Assembly (NCBI RefSeq): GCF_003952425.1
Contig: NZ_CP034449.1
Location: forward strand, 3,100,001 to 3,164,000
DNA from: Mesorhizobium sp. M2A.F.Ca.ET.046.03.2.1
Lineage (GTDB): Bacteria > Pseudomonadota > Alphaproteobacteria > Rhizobiales > Rhizobiaceae
Direction: 5' to 3'
DNA: 64,000 bases
Position 1 is the stretch's first letter; each line of letters begins with the position of its first letter. Below, one piece after another: positions 57,136 through 64,000 of this stretch. The notes beneath the pieces were generated by a model, which had not been told where the DNA came from, did no database searches, and worked only from the letters and a program-made list of their open reading frames with translations. The translations under genes were made by a program, and so were the position numbers.

Positions 57136-57615
57136 TCATGTCGCCGCGTGAAAATACCCCTGCAGCCACCCAAGCACGCGCGCCCAGCCTTCGGCATGTT
57201 CGGCCGCGGCGTCCGGAAAACCCGCGAATCCGCCGTGGCAGATGGTGAGCCGCGTGTCGCCGCCGATTGGCTCAAGCAGATAGGCCACTGTCGTTTCCTT
57301 GCGGCCAAGCGCCGGATGGGCCCAGTCGTAGCGCCGTGTCTGCACGATGCGGCGCGGCATCTCGATTTCCAGAAACTCGCCGCTCGCAGGGAGCCGTCGA
57401 CCGTCGGCCGTTTCCACGACGACGCTCCAGCTTCCGCCGACGCGAAGATCGGCGTTCCATCCGATCATACGATAGGTTTCGGGCGAACCCCACCAGCGTT
57501 CGACCTCAGTGGTGACCAGCGCGGCAATGACCTCGTCCGGCGAGGCGGGAAGCTCGGCCGAGGCCATGACCGTATCGGCGTTCGCCATGGCTTGCGGCAA
57601 GAATAGTTGAAGCAT
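57136..57615 (-). CDS. SRPBCC / AHSA1-like domain protein
   Basis: A 159-residue START-like (SRPBCC, activator of Hsp90 ATPase-like) protein. SAELPASPDEVIAALVTTEVERWWGSPETYRM, DLRVGGSWSVVVE and GEFLEIEMPRRIVQTRRYDW fit the family, and the late HGGFAGFPDAAAEHAEGWARVLGWLQGYF is the usual end. It binds a hydrophobic ligand or partner that is not known. ATG 57615 has GGGGG upstream; a GTG at 57624 is possible. Third gene of an ArsR-SRPBCC-SRPBCC operon. Confidence 0.85.
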   Translation of the reverse strand: MLQLFLPQAMANADTVMASAELPASPDEVIAALVTTEVERWWGSPETYRMIGWNADLRVGGSWSVVVETADGRRLPASGEFLEIEMPRRIVQTRRYDWAHPALGRKETTVAYLLEPIGGDTRLTICHGGFAGFPDAAAEHAEGWARVLGWLQGYFHAAT

Positions 57616-57658
57616 CGCGCGCACCCCCAGCGAAATTGTCTCGTGTCCGAAACGAAGT

Positions 57659-58108
57659 TCAGCCCTTCGACGGCGGGCGCTCGAAACCCTTGCCGGTTTC
57701 GAGCAGGCTCTTGAGGCTCGCCAGCACCAGCGGCCAGCCCTTGGAGACGTTGGCGATCAGCCTGTGCGGGCCGTCGGCCTCATGGATGACGGCGAGTTTT
57801 ATCAATTCGCCGTCCGGCTCGATGGTGAAGGTGCAGCGCGTGTAGCCGTCCTCCTTCATCTCCGGCAGCCATTCGTTGCGCCATTTGATCACCAGGCGTT
57901 TCGGCGGGTCGACCTCCAGGATCTCGCCGGAATCGGCGACGCGCCCTTCGGGGAAGATCAGCTTCCAGCTCGAGCCGACCTTCCAGTCGCTCTCCTGATG
58001 GGAGCAGAGGAAGAACTGCCGGTTGAATTCCGGATCGGTCAGCGCCTGCCAAAGCTTTTCAGGCGTGGTGCGGATATAGGTGACATAGACAAAGCTGTTC
58101 TCGCTCAC
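57659..58108 (-). CDS. SRPBCC / AHSA1-like domain protein
   Basis: A 149-residue SRPBCC protein: FVYVTYIRTTPEKLWQALTDPEFNRQFF, DWKVGSSWKLIFPEGRVADSGEILEVDPPKRLVIKWRNEW and HRLIANVSKGWPLVLASLKSLLETG are classic for the AHSA1-type branch found beside ArsR regulators. Its ATG overlaps the ArsR stop in ATGA. The pair is a very common bacterial arrangement; the ligand is unknown. Confidence 0.9.
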   Translation of the reverse strand: MSENSFVYVTYIRTTPEKLWQALTDPEFNRQFFLCSHQESDWKVGSSWKLIFPEGRVADSGEILEVDPPKRLVIKWRNEWLPEMKEDGYTRCTFTIEPDGELIKLAVIHEADGPHRLIANVSKGWPLVLASLKSLLETGKGFERPPSKG

Positions 58109-58425
58109 GGCTCTTCCCTTTCAAGGCGTTGCTTCAAGTCGCTCAATGCGTTGAGCCGATGGCGCTCGAACTTGCCGATCCAGCGCTCGGCGATCTCGTT
58201 GATCGGAACGGGGTTGAGGTAGTGCTCCTTTTCGCGGCCGCGGCGCATGGTGGTGACGAGGTTCGCCTCCTCGAGAACCGCCAGATGCTTGGTCACCGCC
58301 TGGCGCGTCATATCCATGTGCTCGCAGAGCGCGTTGAGGGTCTGCCCGTTCCTAGCATGGAGGCTGTCCAGCAATTGCCGGCGGGTCGGGTCGGCCAAAG
58401 CGCGAAAGACGGCATTCATGCTCAT
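58105..58425 (-). CDS. ArsR family transcriptional regulator
   Basis: A 106-residue winged helix-turn-helix repressor: VFRALADPTRRQLLDSLHARNGQTLNALCEHMDMTRQAVTKHLAVLEEANLVTTMRRGREKEHYL. No cysteine metal site (CxC) is seen, so it is not a classic arsenic sensor. It is the SRPBCC-linked type. ATG 58425 is used; ATG 58419 is possible. A perfect palindrome lies ten bases upstream and is probably its own operator. Confidence 0.9.
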   Translation of the reverse strand: MSMNAVFRALADPTRRQLLDSLHARNGQTLNALCEHMDMTRQAVTKHLAVLEEANLVTTMRRGREKEHYLNPVPINEIAERWIGKFERHRLNALSDLKQRLEREEP

Positions 58426-58434
58426 GGCTCTAAT

Positions 58435-58454
58435 ATGCAACCATTTGGTTGCAT
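58435..58454. promoter_or_regulatory. Candidate ArsR operator, perfect palindrome
   Basis: ATGCAACCATTTGGTTGCAT has nine-base perfect arms around a TT spacer. It lies just upstream of the arsR-SRPBCC operon and is the expected form of an autoregulatory operator for this regulator type. Confidence 0.72.
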
Positions 58455-58523
58455 GTCAAGCGGTGAGGCGCAAAAAGATCGGGTGCCGGGCTGCGCGGAC
58501 TGGCGCCTTCAGCTGCGGGAGCG

Positions 58524-58950
58524 TCAGCGCTTGCGGGAGAACCAGAAGGCGTCGGCCATGCGCGTCATGCCGATGCGCTCGTAGAAGCCGACGGCGTCGG
58601 GCATCGAGATCAGGCTGATGGCGACCGAAGGGCCGAGCTGGCGGCGCGCCTCGTCCATCAGGCCTTTGCCGATGCCGAGCCCTTGCGCCGAGGCGGACAC
58701 AGCGAGCTCGGAAATATAGCAGACCCAGGAGAAGTCGGTGACGCCCCGCGCGACGCCGACAAGCGGCTTGCCTTCTTTGTCGAGGCGCGCGGTCAACACT
58801 AGGTTGGCATTGTCGAGCATCCTCTTCAGGCGGGCCTCGTCATCGATGGGCCGCGTCTCGCCGAGGCCGGATTCGACCAACACGCGGCGGAATTCGGCGA
58901 CAATCGAGCCTGGGCTCGCTGGCGTAGAGGACTTTGGAAGGATCGGCCAT
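58524..58950 (-). pseudogene. GNAT acetyltransferase with an apparent frameshift
   Basis: A GNAT-family gene whose frame breaks near its start. ATG 58950 gives [16 protein letters not shown], then the frame ends in nonsense. One base away, the other frame continues as VAEFRRVLVESGLGETRPID and the GNAT core VCYISELAVSASAQGLGIGKGLMDEARRQLG and SMPDAVGFYERIGMTRM, to the stop at 58524. Removing one T in the GATTGTC stretch (plus-strand 58901-58904) restores a single protein of about 142 residues. Either a real frameshift or a sequencing error. A longer frame from 59048 exists but its N-terminus is unlike the family. Confidence 0.7.
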
Positions 58951-59134
58951 GGCGGCAGACTGCACCAGCCGGCCAGGATTTCGAAGCCATTTTGAGGTGT
59001 CATTCCGTCCGCAAGCCATGCCCCGCCATTGGCCCAAGCGCCGTGCACGAACAGTTGCCTTTCATTTGCCGCCGGCTTTGTGTAAACCGTCCCGCAAATT
59101 CCCCGCAGCCACGAAGAAGACGGGCCAGGTACCC

Positions 59135-59740
59135 ATGGATAAATTCACCAAGCTCACCGGCGTCGCCGCGCCAATGCCGATCGTCAATGTCGACACCGAC
59201 ATGATCATCCCGAAGGATTATCTCAAGACGATCAAGCGCACCGGGCTCGGCACCGGCCTGTTCGCCGAGATGCGCTACAATGAGGACGGTTCGGAGAACC
59301 CGGATTTCGTGCTCAACAAGCCGGCCTACCGCAAGGCGCAGATCCTGGTCGCCGGCGACAATTTCGGCTGCGGCTCGAGCCGCGAGCATGCGCCCTGGGC
59401 GCTGCTCGATTTCGGCATCCGCTGCGTGATCTCGACCTCTTTCGCCGACATTTTCTACAACAACTGCTTCAAGAATGGCATCCTGCCGATCACGGTCAGC
59501 CCGGAAGACCTTGACAAACTGATGGACGACGCCTCGCGCGGCTCCAACGCGACGCTGTCGATCGACCTGGAAGCCAAGGAAATCCGCGGGCCGGACGGCG
59601 GCGTGGTCAAATTCGACCTCGACGATTTCAAGCGCCACTGTCTGCTGAACGGCCTGGACGACATCGGCCTCACCATGGAGAAGGCCGGCGCCATCGCATC
59701 CTTCGAGAAGCGGAACGCCGAGCAGCGCCCCTGGGCCTGA
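59135..59740 (+). CDS. leuD: 3-isopropylmalate dehydratase small subunit LeuD
   Basis: A 201-residue small subunit that joins LeuC to isomerise isopropylmalate in leucine synthesis. [27 protein letters not shown] is the N-terminal signature and [49 protein letters not shown] the swivel-domain block. No leuC is in the window; in rhizobia it is often apart. leuB lies 2.1 kb downstream on the same strand with three other genes between. The frame extends upstream to 58934, but ATG 59135 is the family start. Confidence 0.95.
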   Translation: MDKFTKLTGVAAPMPIVNVDTDMIIPKDYLKTIKRTGLGTGLFAEMRYNEDGSENPDFVLNKPAYRKAQILVAGDNFGCGSSREHAPWALLDFGIRCVISTSFADIFYNNCFKNGILPITVSPEDLDKLMDDASRGSNATLSIDLEAKEIRGPDGGVVKFDLDDFKRHCLLNGLDDIGLTMEKAGAIASFEKRNAEQRPWA

Positions 59741-59757
59741 CATTCTGAACGTAGTGG

Positions 59758-59777
59758 CCCGGCCGTTCGCGGCCGGG
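59758..59777. terminator. Perfect stem-loop after leuD
   Basis: CCCGGCCG and CGGCCGGG pair perfectly around a TTCG tetraloop, 18 bases after the leuD stop. Only a weak T run follows, so it may be a pause or processing hairpin and not a full terminator. Confidence 0.5.
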
Positions 59778-59806
59778 TTCGTGGCGACTGAGTGGAGGGG
59801 ACAGTC

Positions 59807-60721
59807 ATGACACGCTCGCTTCTGGCCGCTTCGGTGGCAATCCTTCTCGCCACGATCGGCACCCACGCGCAGACCACCGCGCCGGCCGCGTCCGACCAGC
59901 CGGCTGCCGATCAAGGCACGGCCGACCAGGGCAGCGACCAGGCTGCGTCGGAGGACGACAAGCAGGCGCCGATTCCGTTCGAGGGCGGGCAGCTCACCAT
60001 CACGCAGCCGGAGCAGGACGGCGAGAAGGTGCTGTCCTATGACGGCAAGCAGCTGGCCAGCAATTACGACGTCTTCTTCGACAAGATCGTCAAGATCGGC
60101 GACGTGAACGTCGCGCTCGTCGATGTCGGCGACGGCGGCAATCAATGCGGCCCGGCCAAGGTCATCGTCTGGAAGAAGGACGGCGAGATTGAGACCACCA
60201 CGGTCGAGCAGGACGAATGCGGCGCGCCGCCGGCCGCCGTCTCCGACAGCGCCATCTATTTCGTGCCCTACCTTTTGCCAGGCGATTCCAAGCCGGTGCT
60301 GCAATGGTCGCCCACGGAAGGGCTGACGACCTCCGGCAACCTGACCTACACGCCGGAGCCCGGCACCGACTGGAAGGATGTCGACCCGTCAAAATACGAC
60401 AACATCATCGACGCCTTCCACAATGAGGCGGTCTACAAGGCCGGCCAGGCGCTGCTGGGCAACGACATGCCCGACATGGCGACCAGCCTGCTGGTTGGCG
60501 GCGGCACCGAAAAGACGGCATCAGGCGCCTTCTACGCCACCGGCTGCGTGCCGCATGACTGCGGCGGCAATGACGGCTTCATGGCGGTCGACCCGGCCAA
60601 GCAGAAGGTCTATTTCGCCCGCCGCGGCGACAATGGCGAGCCGCAGGCCTGGCCGCCGGTCAAGGACTGGCCGGCGGATATCAAGAAGGCCTATGAGGAT
60701 GCTCAGGGTTCGGGGAATTAG
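59807..60721 (+). CDS. Exported protein, hypothetical
   Basis: A 304-residue protein with a signal peptide (MTRSLLAASVAILLATIGTHAQ, likely cut after HAQ or THA) and an alanine/aspartate-rich linker to about residue 50. The folded part has PFEGGQLTITQPEQDGEKVLSYDGKQLASNYDVFFDKIVKIGDVNVALVDVGDGGNQCG, suggesting a beta-rich domain, and a later YATGCVPHDCGGNDGFMAVDPAKQKVYFA block with two cysteines. I do not recognise a named family. GGAGGGG precedes the ATG. Common in Mesorhizobium by look, function unknown. Confidence 0.75.
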   Translation: MTRSLLAASVAILLATIGTHAQTTAPAASDQPAADQGTADQGSDQAASEDDKQAPIPFEGGQLTITQPEQDGEKVLSYDGKQLASNYDVFFDKIVKIGDVNVALVDVGDGGNQCGPAKVIVWKKDGEIETTTVEQDECGAPPAAVSDSAIYFVPYLLPGDSKPVLQWSPTEGLTTSGNLTYTPEPGTDWKDVDPSKYDNIIDAFHNEAVYKAGQALLGNDMPDMATSLLVGGGTEKTASGAFYATGCVPHDCGGNDGFMAVDPAKQKVYFARRGDNGEPQAWPPVKDWPADIKKAYEDAQGSGN

Positions 60722-60843
60722 GCCGATTTGTGCCGGGTAGCGATCCTTCGCGCCGCGCTGTCCCGCCAGCATCGCGTTGTCTGGCTCACGACTGTGTCGT
60801 CCACGCATCTCAGAATGGTGGAGACAACCAACGCGAGGCTTCC

Positions 60844-61227
60844 ATGCGCAAGCTCATCTCCACCGGTTCCCCCTTCGAGAAAACCGCCGGCTATTCGCGG
60901 GCGGTGGTGCAGGGCGACTGGTGCTTCGTTTCCGGCACGACCGGCTATGACTATGCCACCATGACCATGCCCGAGACGGTCGAGGCGCAAACGCGCAACT
61001 GCCTTGCCACCATCGCCACGGCGCTGGCCGATGGCGGCTTCGGCATGGCCGATGTGGTGCGTGCGCATTACTACATCACCGACCAGGCCTATGTTGACGT
61101 GGTCTTCCCGATCCTCGGCGAGGCGTTCGGCGACATCCGTCCGGCGGCGACGATGATCGTGTGCCAACTCAACAAGCCGGAAATGAAAATCGAGATCGAG
61201 GTGACGGCGCTCAGGCGCACGGCATAG
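60844..61227 (+). CDS. RidA family protein
   Basis: A 127-residue member of the RidA/YjgF/UK114 family, which removes reactive enamines and imines. PFEKTAGYSRAVVQGDWCFVSGTTGYD, TRNCLATIATALADGGFGMADVVRAHYYITD and FGDIRPAATMIVCQLNKPEMKIEIEVTAL are typical; the conserved arginine is in the RPAA turn. It belongs to the subgroup with a Y(D/N)Y segment after the TTG turn. It is followed by a VOC gene after 55 bases. Confidence 0.9.
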   Translation: MRKLISTGSPFEKTAGYSRAVVQGDWCFVSGTTGYDYATMTMPETVEAQTRNCLATIATALADGGFGMADVVRAHYYITDQAYVDVVFPILGEAFGDIRPAATMIVCQLNKPEMKIEIEVTALRRTA

Positions 61228-61282
61228 AGGCCTGCGCCGCAATGCGGAGGGCTCCCGGACAGACAAAGCAAAGGAGCGGCTC

Positions 61283-61636
61283 ATGGTGAAGGTCAGGCGC
61301 ATCGTCGCCAATATCGAAACCCCCGACATTGCGGCGGCCAAGCGCTTTTACCAGGACGTGCTCGGCCTTGATGTCCTGATGGACCAGGGCTGGATCCTCA
61401 CTTGCGGTTCGGCCGAGACCATGACGGTGCAGGTGAGCTTCATGGCCGAGGGCGGGTCGGGCACGCCGGTGCCGGACCTGTCGATCGAGGTCGATGATGT
61501 CGACGCGGCGCTTGCGGGCATGAAGAAGGCCGGGTTCGCCGTCGAATACGGCCCGGCCGACGAGCCCTGGGGCGTGCGGCGCTTCTATGTGCGCGATCCG
61601 TTCGGGCGTTTGGTGAATGTTCTTTCGCATCGGTAG
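61283..61636 (+). CDS. VOC (glyoxalase/bleomycin resistance-like) family protein
   Basis: A 117-residue single VOC domain: RRIVANIETPDIAAAKRFYQDVLGLDVLMDQGWILTCGSAE and a second beta-alpha-beta half with DLSIEVDDVDAALAGMKKAGFAVEYGPADEPWGVRRFYVRDPFGRLVNVLSH. The C-terminal DPFGRLVNV is the usual metal-side turn. Specific role unknown. Same strand as ridA, possible short operon. Confidence 0.9.
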   Translation: MVKVRRIVANIETPDIAAAKRFYQDVLGLDVLMDQGWILTCGSAETMTVQVSFMAEGGSGTPVPDLSIEVDDVDAALAGMKKAGFAVEYGPADEPWGVRRFYVRDPFGRLVNVLSHR

Positions 61637-61647
61637 GCGCTGCTCCA

Positions 61648-61790
61648 GCTTGGGTTCCTCTCCCCCACGAAATGGGGGAGAGGTGGCCCGGCGAAGCCGA
61701 GACGGAGAGGGGGAGCGCCCTACGAAGGCTCCTCTCCGTCCGCTTCGCGGACACCTCTCCCCCGCTTTGCGGGGGCGAGGAAACCAAGCT
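61648..61790. repeat. RIME-like element (family D) upstream of leuB
   Basis: The outer arms agcttgggttcctctccccc and gggggcgaggaaaccaagct are inverted and nearly perfect. Inner pieces are gagaggtggcccggcgaagc and cgcttcgcggacacctctcc. It fills most of the gap between the VOC gene and leuB. Confidence 0.8.
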
Positions 61791-61868
61791 TCGAGAGGTC
61801 CCCTTGCGCCCAGCCCGCTTGGCGTTTAGCAAGGCGCCGGTTCAATTTCTCTCCCGGGACGGTTCTCC

Positions 61869-62972
61869 ATGGCTTCGAAAAATCTCTTCCTGCTCGCCGG
61901 CGACGGCATCGGCCCCGAGGCGATGGCCGAGGTGAAGAAGCTGATCGCGGCCATGAACGACAAGCTCGGCAGCGGCTTCGCCACCGACGAGGGCCTGGTC
62001 GGCGGCTGCGCCTACGACGCGCATGGCGCGGCGATCTCGGACGCCGACATGGCCAAGGCGATGGCGGCGGACGCGGTGCTGTTCGGCGCCGTTGGGGGAC
62101 CGAAATGGGATGCAGTGCCTTACGAGGTGCGGCCCGAGGCCGGGCTCTTGCGGCTGCGCAAGGACATGGAGCTGTTCGCCAATCTCAGGCCCGCGATCTG
62201 CTATCCGGCACTCGCCGCGTCCTCCTCGCTCAAGCAGGAGGTGGTCGAGGGCCTCGACATCTTGATCGTGCGCGAGCTCACCGGCGGCGTCTATTTCGGC
62301 GAGCCCAAGCAGATCATCGATCTCGGCAACGGCCAGAAGCGCGGCATCGACACCCAGGTCTACGACACGTTCGAGATCGAGCGCATCTCGGGCGTCGCCT
62401 TCGAGCTCGCGCGCACCCGCCGCAATCACGTCACCTCGATGGAAAAGCGCAACGTCATGAAGTCGGGCGTGCTGTGGAACGAGGTGGTCAGCCAGACGCA
62501 CAAGGCGCGCTATTCCGACGTCAAGCTTGACCATATGCTGGCCGACGCCGGCGGCATGCAGCTGGTGCGCTGGCCGAAACAGTTCGATGTCATTGTCACC
62601 GACAATCTGTTCGGCGACATGCTGTCCGACATCGCCGCCATGCTGACCGGCTCGATCGGCATGCTGCCTTCGGCCTCGCTCGGCGCGCCGGATGCCAAGA
62701 CCAAGAAGCGCAAGGCGCTCTACGAGCCGGTGCACGGCTCGGCGCCCGACATCGCCGGCAAGGGCATCGCCAACCCGATCGCCATGATCGCCTCCTTCGC
62801 CATGTGCCTGCGCTATTCCTTCGGCATGGTGGCGGAAGCCGACAAGCTCGAAGCGGCCATCGCCGCCGTGCTCGACGACGGCCTGCGCACGAAAGACATC
62901 ATGTCTGAAGGCATGAAGGAAGTCGGCACCACCGAGATGGGCGATGCCATCATCGCCAAGTTCCTTGGCTGA
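61869..62972 (+). CDS. leuB: 3-isopropylmalate dehydrogenase LeuB
   Basis: A 367-residue NAD-dependent decarboxylating dehydrogenase of leucine synthesis. [23 protein letters not shown], the NAD/substrate region [42 protein letters not shown], the metal-site [33 protein letters not shown], and [23 protein letters not shown] all fit LeuB and not the close isocitrate enzymes (the LTGG and [10 protein letters not shown] set favours IPMDH). Length is usual. A GNAT gene overlaps its end. Confidence 0.96.
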   Translation: MASKNLFLLAGDGIGPEAMAEVKKLIAAMNDKLGSGFATDEGLVGGCAYDAHGAAISDADMAKAMAADAVLFGAVGGPKWDAVPYEVRPEAGLLRLRKDMELFANLRPAICYPALAASSSLKQEVVEGLDILIVRELTGGVYFGEPKQIIDLGNGQKRGIDTQVYDTFEIERISGVAFELARTRRNHVTSMEKRNVMKSGVLWNEVVSQTHKARYSDVKLDHMLADAGGMQLVRWPKQFDVIVTDNLFGDMLSDIAAMLTGSIGMLPSASLGAPDAKTKKRKALYEPVHGSAPDIAGKGIANPIAMIASFAMCLRYSFGMVAEADKLEAAIAAVLDDGLRTKDIMSEGMKEVGTTEMGDAIIAKFLG

Positions 62973-63462
62973 TCCCGGCACCGTCGACATTCGCTGGGCG
63001 AGGGTCGACGATGCCGAAGCGCTCGCCACCCTGCTCTGCGCGATGGCGGCTCACTACCGGCAGACGCCGCTCGATCACAGCCGGGCGGCGGCCACGGCGC
63101 GGCAATGGCTCAGCGACGAGAGCCCGGCCTATCCGCATTTCGCCCTGGCCTTCGCGGGCGGCGAAGTCGCCGGCCTCGCCTCGGTGGCCATCGCCCACCC
63201 AGGCATCGATCTCGAAAGGCTGATGTTCCTGAAGGATCTGTTCGTGCGCGACAGCGCCCGCGACAAGGGCGTCGGCCGCGCGCTGGTCGGCTTTCTCGCC
63301 GGCTATTGCCTCGGCAAAGGCATAGGCCGCATCGATCTCACCACGGAAGACTGGAACGAGGGCGCGCTGCGTTTCTACGACCGGCTAGGCGCCGAGCGCC
63401 ACGGCCAGAAGGTTTTCCTTAGGCTGTCGGGCGACGCGCTGAACAAGGTCGCTGGAACCTGA
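62944..63462 (+). CDS. GNAT family N-acetyltransferase
   Basis: A 172-residue acetyltransferase. The acetyl-CoA site is [31 protein letters not shown], with the R/Q-x-x-G-x-G/A type loop RDKGVGRA, then [32 protein letters not shown]. The N-terminal [24 protein letters not shown] is the usual start. It overlaps the end of leuB by 29 bases from ATG 62944; TTG 62965 would overlap by eight. Substrate unknown. Same strand as leuB, so likely co-transcribed. Confidence 0.88.
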   Translation: MPSSPSSLADPGTVDIRWARVDDAEALATLLCAMAAHYRQTPLDHSRAAATARQWLSDESPAYPHFALAFAGGEVAGLASVAIAHPGIDLERLMFLKDLFVRDSARDKGVGRALVGFLAGYCLGKGIGRIDLTTEDWNEGALRFYDRLGAERHGQKVFLRLSGDALNKVAGT

Positions 63463-63524
63463 CGTTGGCGGGTATCGGCGCCAAGGCTGGGTAAACCTCG
63501 GAGGTTAGCCGAAGCGACCGAACT

Positions 63525-63714
63525 TCGTCATCCACGGGCGGAGCGGGAGCGAAGCGGACGCGTAGACCCGAGGATCCATGCCGTGACGTCGCGCGAATGG
63601 TAAAGGGGGTGCAGAACAAAGGCTTTTCTGCACCGCCGCGACGCTTGGAGGTCACGGCATGGATTCCAGGGTCTGCGCGCGTCGCTTCGCTCCTTGCTTC
63701 GCCCTGGAATGACG
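63525..63714. repeat. Family A long inverted-repeat element, copy 4
   Basis: The left end reads cgtcatccacgggcggagcg then cgaggatccatgccgtgacg; the right end reads cacggcatggattccagggt then cttcgccctggaatgacgg. The centre has ggtgcagaacaaaggctttt and ctgcaccgccgcg. It lies in the 337-base gap between the converging GNAT gene and the gene at the right edge; no other gene is seen there. Confidence 0.86.
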
Positions 63715-63799
63715 GAGGCGTAGTGGCTGCCGGCCCGCGCGCGTCGGGCTGACCGGCCGACTTGCTTTGCTAAACCCTGGCCCAACTCCCGTCGCGATT

Positions 63800-64000
63800 C
63801 TACGCTGGCCGCTTCTTCTGCTTCTTGCGCTTTTCCGGCTGGCCGGATCTCGGCCCATCGAACTTTGGCCGATCGAACTTTGGCTTCTCGAACTTCGCCT
63901 TGCCGGGCTTCTTCGCCCAGGGTTTCGCGTCGCCACCGGGCCGCTCGTCCGGCGCTCGCTTCTCGAACCCGGGTGCACCCTGGTCGAAAGGCCGCTTGCC
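63800..64000 (-). CDS. C-terminal basic tail of a gene cut by the window edge
   Basis: Sixty-six residues up to a TAG stop on the minus strand: a lysine-, proline- and arginine-rich low-complexity tail with repeats of the form KFEKPKFDRPKFDGP and an end QPEKRKKQKKRPA. Such tails are seen at the end of alphaproteobacterial DEAD-box RNA helicases and of RluB-type pseudouridine synthases, both RNA-binding. The folded domain lies outside the window, so the product cannot be named. It is in a different frame from longer overlapping open frames here, which do not look like proteins. Confidence 0.5.
   Translation of the reverse strand, partial: GKRPFDQGAPGFEKRAPDERPGGDAKPWAKKPGKAKFEKPKFDRPKFDGPRSGQPEKRKKQKKRPA

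Noticed and set aside
58840..59037. A separate small gene upstream of the GNAT gene
   Set aside because: Its start [13 protein letters not shown] is the natural N-terminus of the GNAT gene in another frame, so a frameshift explains it better than a second gene.

Overview
This is a high-GC bacterial chromosome segment that reads as a rhizobial alphaproteobacterium, most likely Mesorhizobium or a close Phyllobacteriaceae relative. The evidence is the hemJ-rho start, the mnmE-mnmG-rsmG-parA-parB block with parS sites, a split imuA-imuB-dnaE2 cassette with a GTTC-N7-GTTC type LexA box, and many RIME-like intergenic palindromes. hemJ-rho and parAB-parS both point to a location near the chromosome origin; the origin itself is not in the window. 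No rRNA, CRISPR array, prophage or intact mobile element was seen.

Layout. 0-10 kb: housekeeping genes (hemJ end, rho, a thioredoxin-like YyaL protein, mnmE, mnmG, rsmG, parA, parB) with three parS-like sites between mnmE and mnmG and a fourth inside rsmG. 10-13.4 kb: a DUF1326-DUF2182 pair flanked by direct copies of an intergenic repeat, then holA. 13.9-19.2 kb: a complete branched-chain 2-oxo acid dehydrogenase set (E1 alpha, E1 beta, E2, E3). 19.3-21 kb: a saccharopine-dehydrogenase-like gene divergent from an Lrp/AsnC regulator. 21.2-28.4 kb: a carbohydrate ABC importer operon ending in a Gfo/Idh/MocA-aldo/keto reductase fusion, with a divergent AraC regulator. 28.4-33.6 kb: a two-component system with a DUF347 membrane protein, an ICMT-like membrane protein, and a COG4280-like membrane protein with a small partner. 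33.9-37.2 kb: an LLM flavin oxidoreductase, an IS481-type transposase remnant and a LacI regulator. 37.4-40 kb: arginine catabolism (arginase, ornithine cyclodeaminase) divergent from an Lrp regulator. 40-45 kb: small hypothetical proteins including a tandem paralogous pair, tRNA-Gly(GCC), a ProX-type deacylase, a thioredoxin-TPR protein, a Lon-N protein and a Trm112 protein. 45-51 kb: the SOS mutasome dnaE2-imuB-imuA. 51-64 kb: a minimal zincin, a CoA ester lyase, a second two-component system, a DAO-family FAD oxidoreductase, an ArsR-SRPBCC operon, a frameshifted GNAT gene, leuD, RidA and VOC proteins, leuB, a GNAT gene, and the tail of a basic protein at the right edge.

How the genes work together: leuD and leuB serve leucine synthesis while the bkd set degrades branched-chain oxo acids. 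Two separate modules pair an amino-acid catabolic gene with a divergent Lrp regulator. The ABC operon couples uptake to a two-domain oxidoreductase. imuA-imuB-dnaE2 forms a damage-inducible translesion synthesis unit.

The most distinctive structure is the repeat content. At least four families of hairpin-forming intergenic elements occur in many copies, several of them inside operons or at gene-order breakpoints. I did not find a clearly novel multigene system. The best candidates for undescribed biology are the DUF1326-DUF2182 pair, the tandem small proteins at 40.7-41.2 kb, the oxidoreductase fusion, and the repeat families.
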